Part shown: in pieces, positions 45,699 to 55,770 of the stretch
Numbering within the stretch: the first letter of the stretch is position 1
How the letters are laid out: every line of letters begins with the position of its first letter
Assembly (NCBI RefSeq): GCF_900103325.1
Contig: NZ_FMXM01000006.1
Coordinates: 62,001-126,000, forward strand
Origin: Mesorhizobium qingshengii
GTDB taxonomy: Bacteria; Pseudomonadota; Alphaproteobacteria; Rhizobiales; Rhizobiaceae
Reading direction: 5' to 3'
Length of the DNA: 64,000 nucleotides
The notes under the pieces: model-generated
Database searches by the model: none
Seen by the model: the letters and a program-made list of their open reading frames with translations, nothing else
What the model was told of the DNA's origin: nothing
Made by a program: the position numbers and the translations under genes

Positions 45699-46709
45699 TT
45701 AGGCGGCGTTCTGGGTCGAGGGCAGCTCGAACGCGCCTTCGCGCGACAGCCGGATCGTCGTCGTCACGATCGTCTTGCGGGCCGCCGTGATGTCGGCAAG
45801 CGGAATCCCTTCCGAGCCCTGCCCGAGTTCGGACTCGATCATGCGCCGCGACCGCGCGCCGATCGCCGACAGCACCGCCTCGGCGAGTGCGGCCGAAGCG
45901 CCGCGCAAGGCCAGCGTGACCAGTTCGGTAGACAGCCCGTCGAACAATAGCACCCGCGCTTTCTGTGTCAGCAGCGGCAGGTCGTCGAAGGCGAAGAGGC
46001 GCGCCCTGACGCCGTCGAGATCGGGCGTGCCGGCGGCTTCGAGATCCTGCATGACCTCCTCGAGCAGCGGCTTGTCCAGTTCGTTGAGCACGCTGGCGAC
46101 GCGGGCCTGTCCGGCCGATGTGTCCTTGGTCGAGGTTTCCGTCAGCACGCTGGAGCGCAAGCGGTCTTCGACGATCCTGCTGGCGGCATCCGGAACATTC
46201 GCCATCGTCACCATGCGCTTGATGATTTCGCCGCGCATCGGCTTCGTCATTGTCAACAGAACGCTCGCCGCCGTCTGCGGCGCCAGCTTCGACAGCACCA
46301 TGGCCGCGGTCTGCGGATGTTCGCCAGCCAGGAAGGCGCCGAGCCGTGCCGGCTCGAGCTTCTCGAGTTCGGGCCAGATCGGCGGCGGACCTTCCGGCGC
46401 GACCTCGAACCGCTTGTCGCCCATGATGGCGCTCATCTCTTCGGGCGAGAGCGATTCATTCAGGATGGTGTCCATCCTGTCGGCCGAATCGAGCAATCCC
46501 GCCCCTTCGGTGAATTCGGCCTCGAATTCGGCGACGATGCGCTCGAGATCGCTTTGCGGGATCGTCCGCAGCAGGCGGGCGCCCTCGATCAGCGCCTTCA
46601 ATTCTTCCTGCTTGAAGAATTTCAACAGGCGGCTGGCCGACGGTTTGCCCATCGCCACCAGTATGGCGGCCGCCTTCTGCGCGCGCGTCAGCGTCGCTGC
46701 CGTCGTCAT
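45699..46709 (-). CDS. fliG: Flagellar motor switch protein FliG
   Basis: 336 residues, three helical domains. AAAILVAMGKPSASRLLKFF is the N-terminal signature. The middle has LAGEHPQTAAMVLSKLAPQT (EHPQT is conserved). The C-terminal charged torque-generating helix is at about 255-300 (FAFDDLPLLTQKARVLLFDG). It couples the MotA stator to the rotor. The start at 46709 has GAGAGG nearby; the longer frame to 46742 has none. It lies between fliN and flhB on the same strand. Confidence 0.93.
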   Translation of the reverse strand: MTTAATLTRAQKAAAILVAMGKPSASRLLKFFKQEELKALIEGARLLRTIPQSDLERIVAEFEAEFTEGAGLLDSADRMDTILNESLSPEEMSAIMGDKRFEVAPEGPPPIWPELEKLEPARLGAFLAGEHPQTAAMVLSKLAPQTAASVLLTMTKPMRGEIIKRMVTMANVPDAASRIVEDRLRSSVLTETSTKDTSAGQARVASVLNELDKPLLEEVMQDLEAAGTPDLDGVRARLFAFDDLPLLTQKARVLLFDGLSTELVTLALRGASAALAEAVLSAIGARSRRMIESELGQGSEGIPLADITAARKTIVTTTIRLSREGAFELPSTQNAA

Positions 46710-46748
46710 GCCTCTCGCCTCCGCCACCGGCAAGCCCCGCAACCCATG

Positions 46749-47135
46749 CTAGGCGCCCTTCGAGCCGGCGATGATTTCGGTCAGCCTGATGCCGAAGCGC
46801 GACGGATCGCTTTCCAGCACGGTGATCTCGCCGCGGGCGATCTTGCGACCGTTGACCACGACGTCGACAGGTTCGCCGATACGGCGATTGAGCGCCACCG
46901 TCGACCCCTTCTGCAGCGCCATCAAATCGGACACCGGCATCTCGGTGCTGCCGAGGATGATCTGGACATCGACGGGGATGTTCATGATGACGTTCGAATT
47001 GGCGCCGGAGGCGGCCCTGAACGCCGCATCGGGGCGCCTCTCCTCTTCATGCAGGACACCGCGCAACTCTTCGATGGCACGGTCGAGCTGCTCGTCCGGC
47101 TGGTCGAGGTCGGCTTCCACCTTGGTCATGGCCAT
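46749..47135 (-). CDS. fliN: Flagellar motor switch protein FliN
   Basis: 128 residues. An acidic 50-residue N-terminal stretch is followed by the SpoA domain ([40 protein letters not shown]). Start 47135 has GGAG 7 nt upstream and falls 16 nt after the fliM stop. FliN with FliM builds the C-ring and binds the export ATPase complex. It lies between fliM and fliG. Confidence 0.93.
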   Translation of the reverse strand: MAMTKVEADLDQPDEQLDRAIEELRGVLHEEERRPDAAFRAASGANSNVIMNIPVDVQIILGSTEMPVSDLMALQKGSTVALNRRIGEPVDVVVNGRKIARGEITVLESDPSRFGIRLTEIIAGSKGA

Positions 47136-47151
47136 GCGTCGTCTCCAATGC

Positions 47152-48099
47152 TCAGGCACGCCCGGCGGCAGCCGGCATCAGCCCATCGATGAAGTCCTGC
47201 CCGGCATCATAGGGATGCCGGATTCGAACGGTGTAATTCTGCCCCAGTTTGCCGAACTCGCATACGAACAGCGTCTGGCCGCGGGCGCCGAGGCGCGCCC
47301 GCGACTGCGCGGTTTCCTCGAATTCGATAACCTGGCCAATTTCGAAATCGGCGAGGTCGCCGAGTGTCAGCCGGGCCAGAGGCATGGTCGCCTCGAGCGC
47401 GACGGTGGAGCGCATCACCTCTTCCGAAAAGCGCGCGCGCCAGATGGCGCCAAGATCGCCCTCGCTGGCCCCGGCAGCGCCGTCGCGGCTGGCCAACACG
47501 ATACGCTGCGGCATCGTCACCGTGACGGTGCCGGTTTCGGCCGGTGTCGAAATGCCAAGGACGATGCGCACTGCCGCGCCGTCGCGCAACACGTGCCGTT
47601 TCGCCTCGGTGCCCGACATCGCCCGCGGCACGGGCAGGGGCAGGTCAAGCGAGCGCCGTCCCGATCCGTTGAGCGCCTGCGCGACCTGCTGGAACACCAT
47701 AGTCGAGACATCGACCTCGATCTGCGACAGATCGCGCTCGATCGGCGACACCGGCAGGTCCGGGTCGCCGCCGAACAGCGTGCAGACCATGATCGCGATC
47801 GCGGGAGCATCGATCACCAGGGTCATGGCGTCGGAGGAGGTGGACGATGCGACGATTGTCATGGCAAACGTGTCGCCAGCACGCGAGCGCGCCTCCGAGA
47901 CGCGGCTGACCTCGACGGCCCTGAGATCGACGGTGACCGGGACGCCAAGCTCACTGGTCAGGCTCTTCTGCAGCAGCGGCGCGGCGCGCTCGGCCATGGC
48001 CCGGCCGGTACCGATGACCTGAGCGGCCTCGCCACTGTCGCCGATCAGACGCTCGATGATCAGCGAGCGGGCTTCCGCTGGGCTTCCGGGACTGGTCAT
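47152..48099 (-). CDS. fliM: Flagellar motor switch protein FliM
   Basis: 315 residues. The middle domain resembles the CheC/FliM fold and the C-terminal 80 residues are a SpoA domain ([20 protein letters not shown]). Similarity is lower than for FliG or FliN, as expected for the divergent rhizobial FliM. The N-terminal CheY-binding motif is not clearly seen. Position between motA and fliN in the switch operon supports the name. ATG at 48099 is used; an upstream ATG at 48126 has no better site. Confidence 0.85.
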   Translation of the reverse strand: MTSPGSPAEARSLIIERLIGDSGEAAQVIGTGRAMAERAAPLLQKSLTSELGVPVTVDLRAVEVSRVSEARSRAGDTFAMTIVASSTSSDAMTLVIDAPAIAIMVCTLFGGDPDLPVSPIERDLSQIEVDVSTMVFQQVAQALNGSGRRSLDLPLPVPRAMSGTEAKRHVLRDGAAVRIVLGISTPAETGTVTVTMPQRIVLASRDGAAGASEGDLGAIWRARFSEEVMRSTVALEATMPLARLTLGDLADFEIGQVIEFEETAQSRARLGARGQTLFVCEFGKLGQNYTVRIRHPYDAGQDFIDGLMPAAAGRA

Positions 48100-48131
48100 G
48101 GCAGGGCTTGGACCAATCTGTCGCACATCGT

Positions 48132-49007
48132 TCAGGCGGCCTTCTTCTCGGCGGAGCCGGTGTTCATCGTGCTCTGCTCGACGGCGTCGATGGTCGGCCG
48201 CTCATAGGACGATATGGTCTTGCGGCCGAACTCGATCGCCACCTGCGGCAGCGCGCCGTTCATGTAGGCCAGCAGCGTCTGCTTGACGATGATGTAGAGG
48301 CGGTTCTTCTTCTCGCGCACCGTCTTGATCTTGGTGGCGACAGGCCCGACCACCGCGTAGGACAGGAAGATGCCGAGGAAGGTGCCGACCAGGGCCGCGC
48401 CGATCAGGCCACCGAGGATTTCCGGCGATTGGTCGAGCGCCCCCATCGCCTTCACCACGCCAAGCACGGCGGCGACGATGCCGAGCGCCGGCAAGCCGTC
48501 GCCGACCGCCACCAGAGCGTGATAGGCCTTCATCTTGTCGGACTTGATGGTCTGGATTTCCTCGTCCATCAGCGCCTCTATCTCATGCGAGCGGGCATTG
48601 CCGATGATGATGATGCGGCAGTAGTCGCAGATGAAGGCCATCAGGTCGTGGTTCTTGAGCACGGTCGGAAAGGCCTGGAAGATCGCCGACTCCTCGGGAT
48701 TGTCGATATGCGCCTCGACCTCGCTGCGCGACTTCGAGCGCAGTTCGCGCATCAGGCTGTGCAGCACGCCGAGCGTTTCCAGATAGTCCTGTTCCTTCGG
48801 CACCGCTTGCTTGAACGCCTCTATGATGCCCCTGCCGGTATCCTTGACCGTCTTCATCGGATTGGCGACCAGGAAGGTGCCCAATGCCGCGCCGCAGATG
48901 ACTACGGCTTCCCACGGCTGGACCAGCACATGCAGATGGCCACCCATGGCCATGAAGCCGCCAAGGACGCAGCCGAGCGTAACCACCAGTCCAATCAGAA
49001 TGCCCAC
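48132..49007 (-). CDS. motA: Flagellar stator protein MotA
   Basis: 291 residues. Four membrane helices; [20 protein letters not shown] starts the first. The cytoplasmic loop has [20 protein letters not shown]. Helices 3-4 have [20 protein letters not shown] and the conserved Pro for torque. The start is GTG at 49007 with AAGGA 6 nt upstream; an ATG-started frame reaching 49163 runs into the divergent gene and is rejected. MotA pairs with MotB, encoded outside the window. First gene of the leftward switch/export operon. Confidence 0.95.
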   Translation of the reverse strand: MGILIGLVVTLGCVLGGFMAMGGHLHVLVQPWEAVVICGAALGTFLVANPMKTVKDTGRGIIEAFKQAVPKEQDYLETLGVLHSLMRELRSKSRSEVEAHIDNPEESAIFQAFPTVLKNHDLMAFICDYCRIIIIGNARSHEIEALMDEEIQTIKSDKMKAYHALVAVGDGLPALGIVAAVLGVVKAMGALDQSPEILGGLIGAALVGTFLGIFLSYAVVGPVATKIKTVREKKNRLYIIVKQTLLAYMNGALPQVAIEFGRKTISSYERPTIDAVEQSTMNTGSAEKKAA

Positions 49008-49155
49008 GGCAGGTCCTTCGCATTTCACATCAGGAGCAACGGATAGCCCCTGTGCCTTGTGTGAGGCTTGAATCGAAGCGTGTCGGAGACGATTCAGTTT
49101 CGCGCAAGGAAGTGGGGCTATTGTGCTGGCATAAGCTTCGGCCGGAGGCGCGTTC
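49008..49155. promoter_or_regulatory. Divergent promoter region between the two main flagellar operons
   Basis: A 148-nt gap between motA (leftward) and the DUF1217 gene (rightward), so both operons must start here. No canonical sigma-28, sigma-54 or sigma-70 element is convincing. In rhizobia this class is driven by the regulator Rem, whose site I cannot define from sequence alone. Confidence 0.55.
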
Positions 49156-50277
49156 TTGCTCAATACCTTTACCAGCTACCAGCTCATCACCAAGGACATC
49201 AGCAAGTCGATCGACAGGATCGAGCAGCAGCCCGTGGTCGACCGCGATACCAAATATTATCTGGACAACATCACCAAGGTGAAATCGATCGACGATTTCG
49301 TCAACAACGACCGGTTGTTCAAATATGCGATGAAGGCCTTTGGGCTGGAGGACATGGACTACGCCAAGGCCTTCATGGTCAAGGCGCTCAAGGAAGGCGT
49401 TTCCGATTCCAGCAGCTTCGCCAACAAGCTCACCGACAAGCGCTATGCCGAGTTTGTCAGCGCCTTCAACTTCGCCGCCAAAGGCGCCGATGCGACCATC
49501 TACAACAAGGCGCAGCAGCTGGTGACGAAGAACTATGCCGCGCAGGCGGAAATCGCCGGCGTCGATCCGAATTCCGACTATGTGAAGGGCGAGACGACAT
49601 ACTATCTCGCCAACATCACCAAGGTGAAGTCCATCGATGATCTGATGGGCAACAGCCGGCTTTACACCTATGCGCTGGCCGCGTTCGGCCTCGATTCGGC
49701 AACGGAGGACAAGGACCTCATCAAGCAGGTCCTGCAAGGTGGCGTGAGCGATCCAGACAGCGTCGCCAACAAGCAGACGAATCCGGCTTACGCGGCATTC
49801 GCCTCCGCCTTCAATTTCCAGGCCTATGGCGAGAACGCCACCACTTACAATCCCGCGCAGCAGCCGACCGTCGACAAGTACATGCGCCAGACCCTCGAAG
49901 AGGATGCCGGCAACACCAACCAGGGCGTGCGGCTGGCGCTCTATTTCGATCGCAAGGCGCCAACCATCACCAGCTGGTACGACGTGCTTGCCGACACCGC
50001 CCTTGCAAGCGTCGTGCGCACAGCGCTCGGTCTCCCCGATTCCTTCGCTACCGCCAACATCGACAAGCAGGTGCAGCTGTTCGAACAGAAACTCGACATC
50101 TCGGATTTCTCCGACCCGGAGAAACTCGGCAAGTTCCTGACCCGCTTCACCAGCATGTGGGAGATCAACAACCCGACCTCGTCGGTCGTCACCTCGGTCA
50201 GCGTGCTGTTTGCCCAGCCGCTCACGGTGGGCATCTCCACCGACCTTATGATGGCCATGCAGAAGCTGAGGTTCTGA
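49156..50277 (+). CDS. DUF1217-family flagellar-cluster protein with an internal duplication
   Basis: 373 residues. Two tandem repeats: residues of about 34-121 start [15 protein letters not shown] and end ATIYNKAQQ; about 154-242 start [15 protein letters not shown] and end ATTYNPAQQ. The third region is unique. DUF1217 proteins lie beside flgF in rhizobia (the orf38 position) and their role is unknown. The start is TTG at 49156 with GGAGG 7 nt upstream. No signal peptide is visible. First gene of the long rightward operon. Confidence 0.85.
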   Translation: MLNTFTSYQLITKDISKSIDRIEQQPVVDRDTKYYLDNITKVKSIDDFVNNDRLFKYAMKAFGLEDMDYAKAFMVKALKEGVSDSSSFANKLTDKRYAEFVSAFNFAAKGADATIYNKAQQLVTKNYAAQAEIAGVDPNSDYVKGETTYYLANITKVKSIDDLMGNSRLYTYALAAFGLDSATEDKDLIKQVLQGGVSDPDSVANKQTNPAYAAFASAFNFQAYGENATTYNPAQQPTVDKYMRQTLEEDAGNTNQGVRLALYFDRKAPTITSWYDVLADTALASVVRTALGLPDSFATANIDKQVQLFEQKLDISDFSDPEKLGKFLTRFTSMWEINNPTSSVVTSVSVLFAQPLTVGISTDLMMAMQKLRF

Positions 50278-50284
50278 GACCATC

Positions 50285-51007
50285 ATGCGGGACAGCCTGT
50301 ACGTCGCCCTTTCCTCGCAGATCGCGCTCGAGCGCCGCCTCGATACGATCGCCGACAACGTCGCCAACGCCTCGACGATCGGCTTTCGCGCCACCGGTGT
50401 GAAATTCGAGGACGTCGTCTCCGGCAGCGGGTCGAAATCGGTATCCTTCGCGTCCCCGGGCAAGACCTATCTTTCTGGCGCCCACGGTGCCTTGACCGAG
50501 ACCGGAAATCCGTTCGATTTCGCCGTCCAGGGCGATGCCTGGTTCGCCATCGACACACCGGTCGGCACCGTCATGACCCGCGACGGGCGCTTTTCGATGA
50601 ACGAGAATGGCGAGCTGATGTCGATCGAGGGCCATCCGGTGCTCGATGCCGGCGGCGCGCCGATCCAGCTCGACCCACGCAACGGGCCGCCCAAGGCCGG
50701 CGCCGACGGTTCGTTGCGCCAAAACGATCAGCTCGTCGGCTCCATCGGCCTCTATAATTTCGATCCGGGCGAGAATTTCGTCCGCTACGGCAATTCCGGC
50801 ATCGTTCCGGCGCGCACGCCAGAGCCGGTCACCGATCGTTCCGATGTCGGGATCGCCCAGGGATTTCTCGAAGAGTCCAATGTCAATCCGGTGTTGGAGA
50901 TCACCCGGCTGATCATGGTTCAGCGCGCCTTCGAAAACACCGCCGCCCTGATGCGGCAGACCGACTCTTCCACCGACGAGGCGATCAAGACGCTCGGCTC
51001 GAAGTAA
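50285..51007 (+). CDS. flgF: Flagellar basal-body rod protein FlgF
   Basis: 240 residues. N-terminal rod motif DSLYVALSSQIALERRLDTI with NVANASTIGFRATGVKFE. The C-terminal motif is VNPVLEITRLIMVQRAFENT. This is the proximal-rod family and lies in the FlgF position before fliI. It follows the DUF1217 gene by 7 nt. Exported by the flagellar apparatus; no Sec signal is needed. Confidence 0.9.
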   Translation: MRDSLYVALSSQIALERRLDTIADNVANASTIGFRATGVKFEDVVSGSGSKSVSFASPGKTYLSGAHGALTETGNPFDFAVQGDAWFAIDTPVGTVMTRDGRFSMNENGELMSIEGHPVLDAGGAPIQLDPRNGPPKAGADGSLRQNDQLVGSIGLYNFDPGENFVRYGNSGIVPARTPEPVTDRSDVGIAQGFLEESNVNPVLEITRLIMVQRAFENTAALMRQTDSSTDEAIKTLGSK

Positions 51008-51010
51008 ACC

Positions 51011-52414
51011 ATGTCGCTCGACCTGCCATCCATACGCGCACCCGAACGACAGCTCCAGCCGGCGCCGGAAGACCGGCTTGCCGCCCTGGAAAGGGTATGG
51101 CGGCGTTTCGTCGACACCGAGGCGCTGCTCAAGCGCGGCGGCCGCGTCGCCGAAGTCACGCCCACGCACTACAAGGTTCGTGGCCTTTCCGACTTCGCCA
51201 GGCTGGGCGACATCGTCGAGCAGCGCGGCCAGGCCGGCACGCGCCGCGGCGAAATCGTCAAGATCAGCCGTGAGGAAATCGTTGTCGCGCCTTTCGAACG
51301 CAGCGCCGATGCCGGTATCGGTGATGCCGTGTTCCGCCGCGGTCCGCTCGCGGTGGCGCCGCATGCCTCGTGGCGCGGCCGCACCATCGACGCGCTCACC
51401 AGGGCGATCGACGGCGGCCCGCCGCTGATCAGGGGAGACGATGCGTCAAGCGCCGCCCTGACGACGCCCGGCGCCATGGCGCGGCAGCGCGTCGGCACCG
51501 CCTTCATGACCGGCGTCAAGGTCATCGACATCTTCACCCCTCTCTGCTTCGGCCAGCGCCTCGGCGTCTTTGCCGGCTCCGGCGTCGGCAAGTCGACGCT
51601 GCTTGCCATGCTCGCCGGCGCCGACGCATTCGACACCGTCGTCGTCGCGCTGATCGGCGAACGCGGCCGCGAAGTCCGTGAATTCCTCGAGGACACTATC
51701 GGTGACAGCATGGCCAAGACCGTCGCCGTCGTCGCCACCAGCGACGAGAGCGCCATGATGCGCCGGCGCGCGCCGGACACCGCCATGCGCGTCGCCGAGC
51801 ATTTTCGCGACCAGGGACAACGTGTGCTCCTGGTGCTGGACTCGATCACCCGCTTCGCCCACGCCTTGCGCGAAGTGGCGACGGGAACCGGCGAGCCTCC
51901 GGTCGCCCGTGGCTATCCCGCGTCGGTCTTCACCGAACTGCCCAAGCTGCTCGAGCGCGCCGGGCCCGGCGCCGAAGGCAAGGGATCGATCACCGCCATC
52001 ATTTCCGTGCTGGTCGACGGCGACGACCACAACGACCCGGTCGCCGACTCCGTGCGCGGCATCCTCGACGGCCATGTCGTGCTCGACCGCGCGATCGCCG
52101 AACAGGGCCGCTATCCCCCGGTCAATCCGCTGTCGTCCATATCGCGACTGGCCGGCAAGGCCTGGAGCGCCGAACAGCGCGCGCTGGTGACACGGCTGAA
52201 GTCGATGATCTCCCGGTTCGAGGACACGCGCGACATCCGCTTGCTGGGCGCCTATCAGGGCGGCGTCGACGCCGAGCTCGATATCGCGGTGCGTCAGGTA
52301 CCGCTGATCTACGAGGCGCTCGCGCAATCGCCGAAGGACCGCCCATCCGCCGATCCGTTCTCCGATCTCGCCCGTCACCTCAAGAGCAAGATGAATGCCG
52401 ATGCAGGAGACTGA
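51011..52414 (+). CDS. fliI: Flagellum-specific ATPase FliI
   Basis: 467 residues. P-loop GVFAGSGVGKSTLLAMLAG, the nucleotide motif VVALIGERGREVREFLED and Walker B LLVLDSITRFAHALREV mark an F1-beta-like export ATPase. It energises unfolding and docking of flagellar export substrates. It follows flgF by 3 nt and overlaps the next gene by 20 nt. Length is normal. Confidence 0.95.
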   Translation: MSLDLPSIRAPERQLQPAPEDRLAALERVWRRFVDTEALLKRGGRVAEVTPTHYKVRGLSDFARLGDIVEQRGQAGTRRGEIVKISREEIVVAPFERSADAGIGDAVFRRGPLAVAPHASWRGRTIDALTRAIDGGPPLIRGDDASSAALTTPGAMARQRVGTAFMTGVKVIDIFTPLCFGQRLGVFAGSGVGKSTLLAMLAGADAFDTVVVALIGERGREVREFLEDTIGDSMAKTVAVVATSDESAMMRRRAPDTAMRVAEHFRDQGQRVLLVLDSITRFAHALREVATGTGEPPVARGYPASVFTELPKLLERAGPGAEGKGSITAIISVLVDGDDHNDPVADSVRGILDGHVVLDRAIAEQGRYPPVNPLSSISRLAGKAWSAEQRALVTRLKSMISRFEDTRDIRLLGAYQGGVDAELDIAVRQVPLIYEALAQSPKDRPSADPFSDLARHLKSKMNADAGD

Positions 52415-53234
52415 ACGCCAGTACACGGAGCGCATCCTGCGCGAAATGATCGACGAGGCCAGGGCGGCGGAGGAAGCCAGGGCCGACGAAGCGCGAGTTG
52501 TCAAGGCAAGGGCTGCCCGCGCCATAGCTGCCAAAGCCGAGGCTGTTCTGGCCAGAGCTGTCAAGCCAGCCCTGCCCAGGGCCGCCAAGGCTGAGCCTGT
52601 CCTGGCCAGGGCGGCCGAGCCTGCGCTGCCCAGGGTTCCACAGGCAGAGGCTGCAGAGATGACGCAGGCCAGCCGCGACTCGCTGATCGACGGCCTGTTC
52701 CCGCTCACCGAATGGCCGCAACCACCAAAGGCGCAGTTTCCCAGGCTGAAGAAAGAGTCCAGCCGGCGCAGCGACTTCGTCGTCGCCGCGCTCGGCATCA
52801 CGCTCGGGCTGATCTGCGCCCTGTTTCCCTGGTATATCTTCTTCAACCAGGAACAGTTTGGCGTCCAGGCGATCAAGTTCGGCGGCACCGGCACCAATTC
52901 GGGACGGGCTGGCGGCGGCGTGGTCGCCGAACGCAGCGCGCCGCTGACGGCAAAGGACGTTCCGGCCGCCAATCTGGATCTGCTCGCCACCGGAACGGTG
53001 CAGGACGACCCCAATCCCGCGCCCGCCGAGCAGCCCTTTCCGGCCGACGCCACGAAATTCCGCATGGTTCATGTCGCCAATGGCCGCGCCATGATCGAGG
53101 ACGATGCCGGCCTCTGGATCGTCCAGCGCGGCTCGATATTGCCGGACTCCAGTGAGGTGGCTTCCATCGAGCAGCGCAACGGCAAATGGGTCATGGTCAC
53201 CAGCACGGACCAGGTGATCGAGCTTTCCAGGTAG
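52395..53234 (+). CDS. Unknown flagellar-cluster membrane protein with Ala/Pro/Arg-rich repeats
   Basis: 279 residues. About 1-45 is a charged helix (EARAAEEARADEARVVKARA), probably coiled. Residues 50-85 are two 18-residue tandem repeats (AVLARAVKPALPRAAKAE, PVLARAAEPALPRVPQAE). A single membrane segment lies at about 129-151 (FVVAALGITLGLICALFPWY). The rest is extracytoplasmic. I do not recognise the family. It lies between fliI (20-nt overlap) and flgB, where rhizobial clusters often carry an unnamed gene. A fully mapped role is lacking. Confidence 0.75.
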   Translation: MPMQETERQYTERILREMIDEARAAEEARADEARVVKARAARAIAAKAEAVLARAVKPALPRAAKAEPVLARAAEPALPRVPQAEAAEMTQASRDSLIDGLFPLTEWPQPPKAQFPRLKKESSRRSDFVVAALGITLGLICALFPWYIFFNQEQFGVQAIKFGGTGTNSGRAGGGVVAERSAPLTAKDVPAANLDLLATGTVQDDPNPAPAEQPFPADATKFRMVHVANGRAMIEDDAGLWIVQRGSILPDSSEVASIEQRNGKWVMVTSTDQVIELSR

Positions 53235-53319
53235 ACACTCCGCGTTCCAGGCCCCGGCCATCCGCAAGGTCCGCGCAAGACTGACGGCCTAGTCTGCGGG
53301 AACCTGCCCGGAGATTCCC

Positions 53320-53700
53320 ATGGAGCCCGTTTCCCTTTTCGACCTCGCTGCCAAGCAAGCGCAATGGCTGGCCGTGCGCCAGTCCGCGATCGCCGGCAAC
53401 ATCGCCAACGCCAACACGCCGGGCTACACGGCGAACGATGTCGAGCCGTTCGAAAAGGTGCTCGACCGCACCGCCGTGTCGCTGCAGGCTACCCAGGCCG
53501 GCCATCTTGGCAACGCCGCGACCAATGCCGGCTTCACCATCAAGCCGCAGGAAGACGAAGGCGTCGTCATGCCATCCAAGAACTCGGTCGTGCTGGAAGA
53601 CCAGCTGATGAAGGCCGGCGAGGTGCGCCGCTCCTTCGAGCTCAACACGGCGATCGTCAAGGCGTTTCATTCGATGATGATGATGGCGGTGAAGAGCTGA
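53320..53700 (+). CDS. flgB: Flagellar basal-body rod protein FlgB
   Basis: 126 residues. [20 protein letters not shown] is the rod-protein N-terminal motif. FlgB makes the proximal rod with FlgC, FlgF and FlgG. Followed by flgC after 2 nt. Start ATG 53320; GGAG lies upstream. Small size is normal. Confidence 0.93.
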   Translation: MEPVSLFDLAAKQAQWLAVRQSAIAGNIANANTPGYTANDVEPFEKVLDRTAVSLQATQAGHLGNAATNAGFTIKPQEDEGVVMPSKNSVVLEDQLMKAGEVRRSFELNTAIVKAFHSMMMMAVKS

Positions 53701-53702
53701 CC

Positions 53703-54119
53703 ATGGACGCACTGACCGCAGCCCTCAAAGTCGCGGCATCCGGCCTCGGCGCCCAGTCGGAGCGCCTGCGCGTGGTGTCGGAAAACCTTGCCAACGCCCA
53801 GTCGACCGGCACGACACCGGGTTCCGATCCCTATCGCCGCAAGACCATCAGCTTCGTCTCGGAGCTCGACCGGACCTCCGGCAGCTCAACGGTTGCGGTG
53901 AACTCGATCGACCGTGATCCCAGTGACTTTCCGGTCGAGTTCCAGCCCGGAAACGAGGCCGCCGACGACAAGGGCTACGTCAAGATGCCAAACGTCAACG
54001 TGCTCATCGAAATGGCCGACATGACCGAGGCCAACCGTTCCTATGAGGCCAACCTTCAGGTCGTCAAGCAGGCGCGCGATCTCATTTCAATGACCATCGA
54101 CCTGATGAGGAACCAATGA
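53703..54119 (+). CDS. flgC: Flagellar basal-body rod protein FlgC
   Basis: 138 residues. N-terminal [30 protein letters not shown] and the C-terminal [20 protein letters not shown] are the FlgC signatures. It starts 2 nt after flgB and overlaps fliE by 4 nt (ATGA). Confidence 0.94.
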   Translation: MDALTAALKVAASGLGAQSERLRVVSENLANAQSTGTTPGSDPYRRKTISFVSELDRTSGSSTVAVNSIDRDPSDFPVEFQPGNEAADDKGYVKMPNVNVLIEMADMTEANRSYEANLQVVKQARDLISMTIDLMRNQ

Positions 54120-54439
54120 TCGTAAGTGGCATCGGCGCGCTTAACCTGAAGCCTGGGTTGAGCGGCACGGCGACGGACCTGCTCCAGGGTGGCGTTGCGC
54201 CGGCGACCGGCGGCAACCTCGGCACCTCCTTCGCCGAAGCGTTGAGCCAGGCGGCCTCCAAGACCGTCAACACGCTGCAGAATGCCGAGCAGGTGTCGAT
54301 GCAGGCGCTCAAGGGCGACGCCGATACCCGTCAGGTGGTCGACGCCGTGATGAGCGCGCAGCAGGCGCTTCAGACCGCCGTCGCCATCCGCGACAAGGTG
54401 GTTTCCGCCTATCTCGAAGTCAGTCGAATGGGCATCTGA
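54116..54439 (+). CDS. fliE: Flagellar hook-basal body complex protein FliE
   Basis: 107 residues. A C-terminal helical motif ([37 protein letters not shown]) is typical of FliE. It joins the MS ring to the rod and is among the first exported proteins. Translation is coupled to flgC. The first 40 residues are poorly conserved, as usual. Confidence 0.92.
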   Translation: MIVSGIGALNLKPGLSGTATDLLQGGVAPATGGNLGTSFAEALSQAASKTVNTLQNAEQVSMQALKGDADTRQVVDAVMSAQQALQTAVAIRDKVVSAYLEVSRMGI

Positions 54440-54450
54440 GGAGCTCCGCC

Positions 54451-55239
54451 ATGAAAGCACTCTCCATCGCCGCCACCGGCATGAATGCCCAGCAGACAAA
54501 CCTGGAAGTCATCGCCAACAACATCGCCAACATCAACACCACCGGCTACAAGCGCGCCCGCGCCGAATTCTCCGACCTGCTCTACCAGGTCGATCGCACC
54601 CAGGGCGTGCCCAACCGCTCCAACGCCTCGCTGGTGCCGGAGGGCGTCTCGATCGGCCTCGGCGTCAAGACGACGGCCGTGCGCAACGTGCACACCCAGG
54701 GTGAACTGACCAGCACCGGCAACAGTTTCGACCTGGCGCTCACCGGCAGGGGCTGGTTCCAGATCGAGGGCGCCGATGGCGGCACGCTCTACACCCGCGC
54801 CGGCGCCCTCAACACCAACGCCACCGGCCAGTTGGTGACGGTCGACGGCGCCAGCGTCATTCCGGCGATCACCGTTCCCGTCGATGCCGTCGAGGTCATC
54901 GTCAACAAGACGGGACAGGTCTTCGCCCGCATCGACGGCCAGACCGACCTGCAGAATCTCGGCCAGATTCAGATCGCCAACTTCGCCAACGAAGCAGGCC
55001 TCGCGCCGCTCGGCGACAACCTGTTCAAGGAAACCACCGCGTCCGGCCCGGCCAATGTCGGCGTGCCGGGCGACCCTGGCTTCGCCACGATCCAGCAGGG
55101 CTACCTCGAGGCTTCCAACGTCGACCCGGTCAAGGAGATCACCGAGCTGATCTCGGCGCAGCGCGCCTATGAGATGAACTCCAAGGTCATCCAGGCCGCC
55201 GATGACATGGCCTCCGTCGTCTCCAAGAACATCAGGTAA
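54451..55239 (+). CDS. flgG: Flagellar basal-body rod protein FlgG
   Basis: 262 residues. The N-terminus [20 protein letters not shown] with [20 protein letters not shown] and the C-terminal [20 protein letters not shown] are diagnostic for the distal-rod protein FlgG. AGGAG precedes the start. Followed by flgA after 3 nt. Confidence 0.96.
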   Translation: MKALSIAATGMNAQQTNLEVIANNIANINTTGYKRARAEFSDLLYQVDRTQGVPNRSNASLVPEGVSIGLGVKTTAVRNVHTQGELTSTGNSFDLALTGRGWFQIEGADGGTLYTRAGALNTNATGQLVTVDGASVIPAITVPVDAVEVIVNKTGQVFARIDGQTDLQNLGQIQIANFANEAGLAPLGDNLFKETTASGPANVGVPGDPGFATIQQGYLEASNVDPVKEITELISAQRAYEMNSKVIQAADDMASVVSKNIR

Positions 55240-55242
55240 CGG

Positions 55243-55770
55243 ATGATGGCCACGCCGATCTCCTGCTCCGCATTCCGCCGCACCGCGCTCGTCCTTGCGT
55301 TGGTGGCCGGCGCCATGCCGGCTTTCGCCCAGGAGTCGGACAATCAGTCGGCCACTCAGATCGCCAGCAGCCAGCCTGCCGGCGAGGTTGTGTTGATCCC
55401 CAACCGGGTCATCTACCCCGGCGAGACCATCGAACTCGCCGCCCTGAAGCAGGTGACCCTCATGGCGGGCAAGCACAAGCCCGATGCCGTGGCGACCCGG
55501 GCCGAGGAACTCAACGGCAAGATCGCCAAGCGCACGCTGCTGCCCGGCCGCTACATTCCCGCTACCGCCATCCGCGAGGCCTGGCTGGTCGAGCAGGGTG
55601 CGGCCGTGCAGGTCTTCTTCATTGCCGGCGGGCTCACCATTTCGGCGACGGCGGTGACGCTGCAGCCGGGTGCCGCTGGCGATCTCGTCAAGGTTCGCAA
55701 CATCGACAGCGGCAAGATCCTGTCCGGCACGGTGATGGCAGACGGCTCCATCAGGGTCAGCGCTTCATGA
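55243..55770 (+). CDS. flgA: Flagellar P-ring assembly chaperone FlgA
   Basis: 175 residues. A Sec signal (RTALVLALVAGAMPAFAQES, cleavage after AFA) is followed by a SAF-domain core (LLPGRYIPATAIREAWLVEQ). The C-terminal LVKVRNIDSGKILSGTVMAD is characteristic. FlgA assists FlgI polymerisation in the periplasm. It overlaps flgI by 4 nt (ATGA). Confidence 0.93.
   Translation: MMATPISCSAFRRTALVLALVAGAMPAFAQESDNQSATQIASSQPAGEVVLIPNRVIYPGETIELAALKQVTLMAGKHKPDAVATRAEELNGKIAKRTLLPGRYIPATAIREAWLVEQGAAVQVFFIAGGLTISATAVTLQPGAAGDLVKVRNIDSGKILSGTVMADGSIRVSAS

Noticed and set aside
46771..48207. A 478-codon rightward frame
   Set aside because: Antisense to fliN and fliM; composition is that of a shadow frame.
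49120..49150. Sigma-54 promoter before the DUF1217 gene
   Set aside because: CTGGCAT is present but the downstream TTGC element is missing at the required spacing.
52542..52649. Tandem repeats as a CRISPR array
   Set aside because: The repeats are 54 bp, in-frame coding, imperfect and without spacers.
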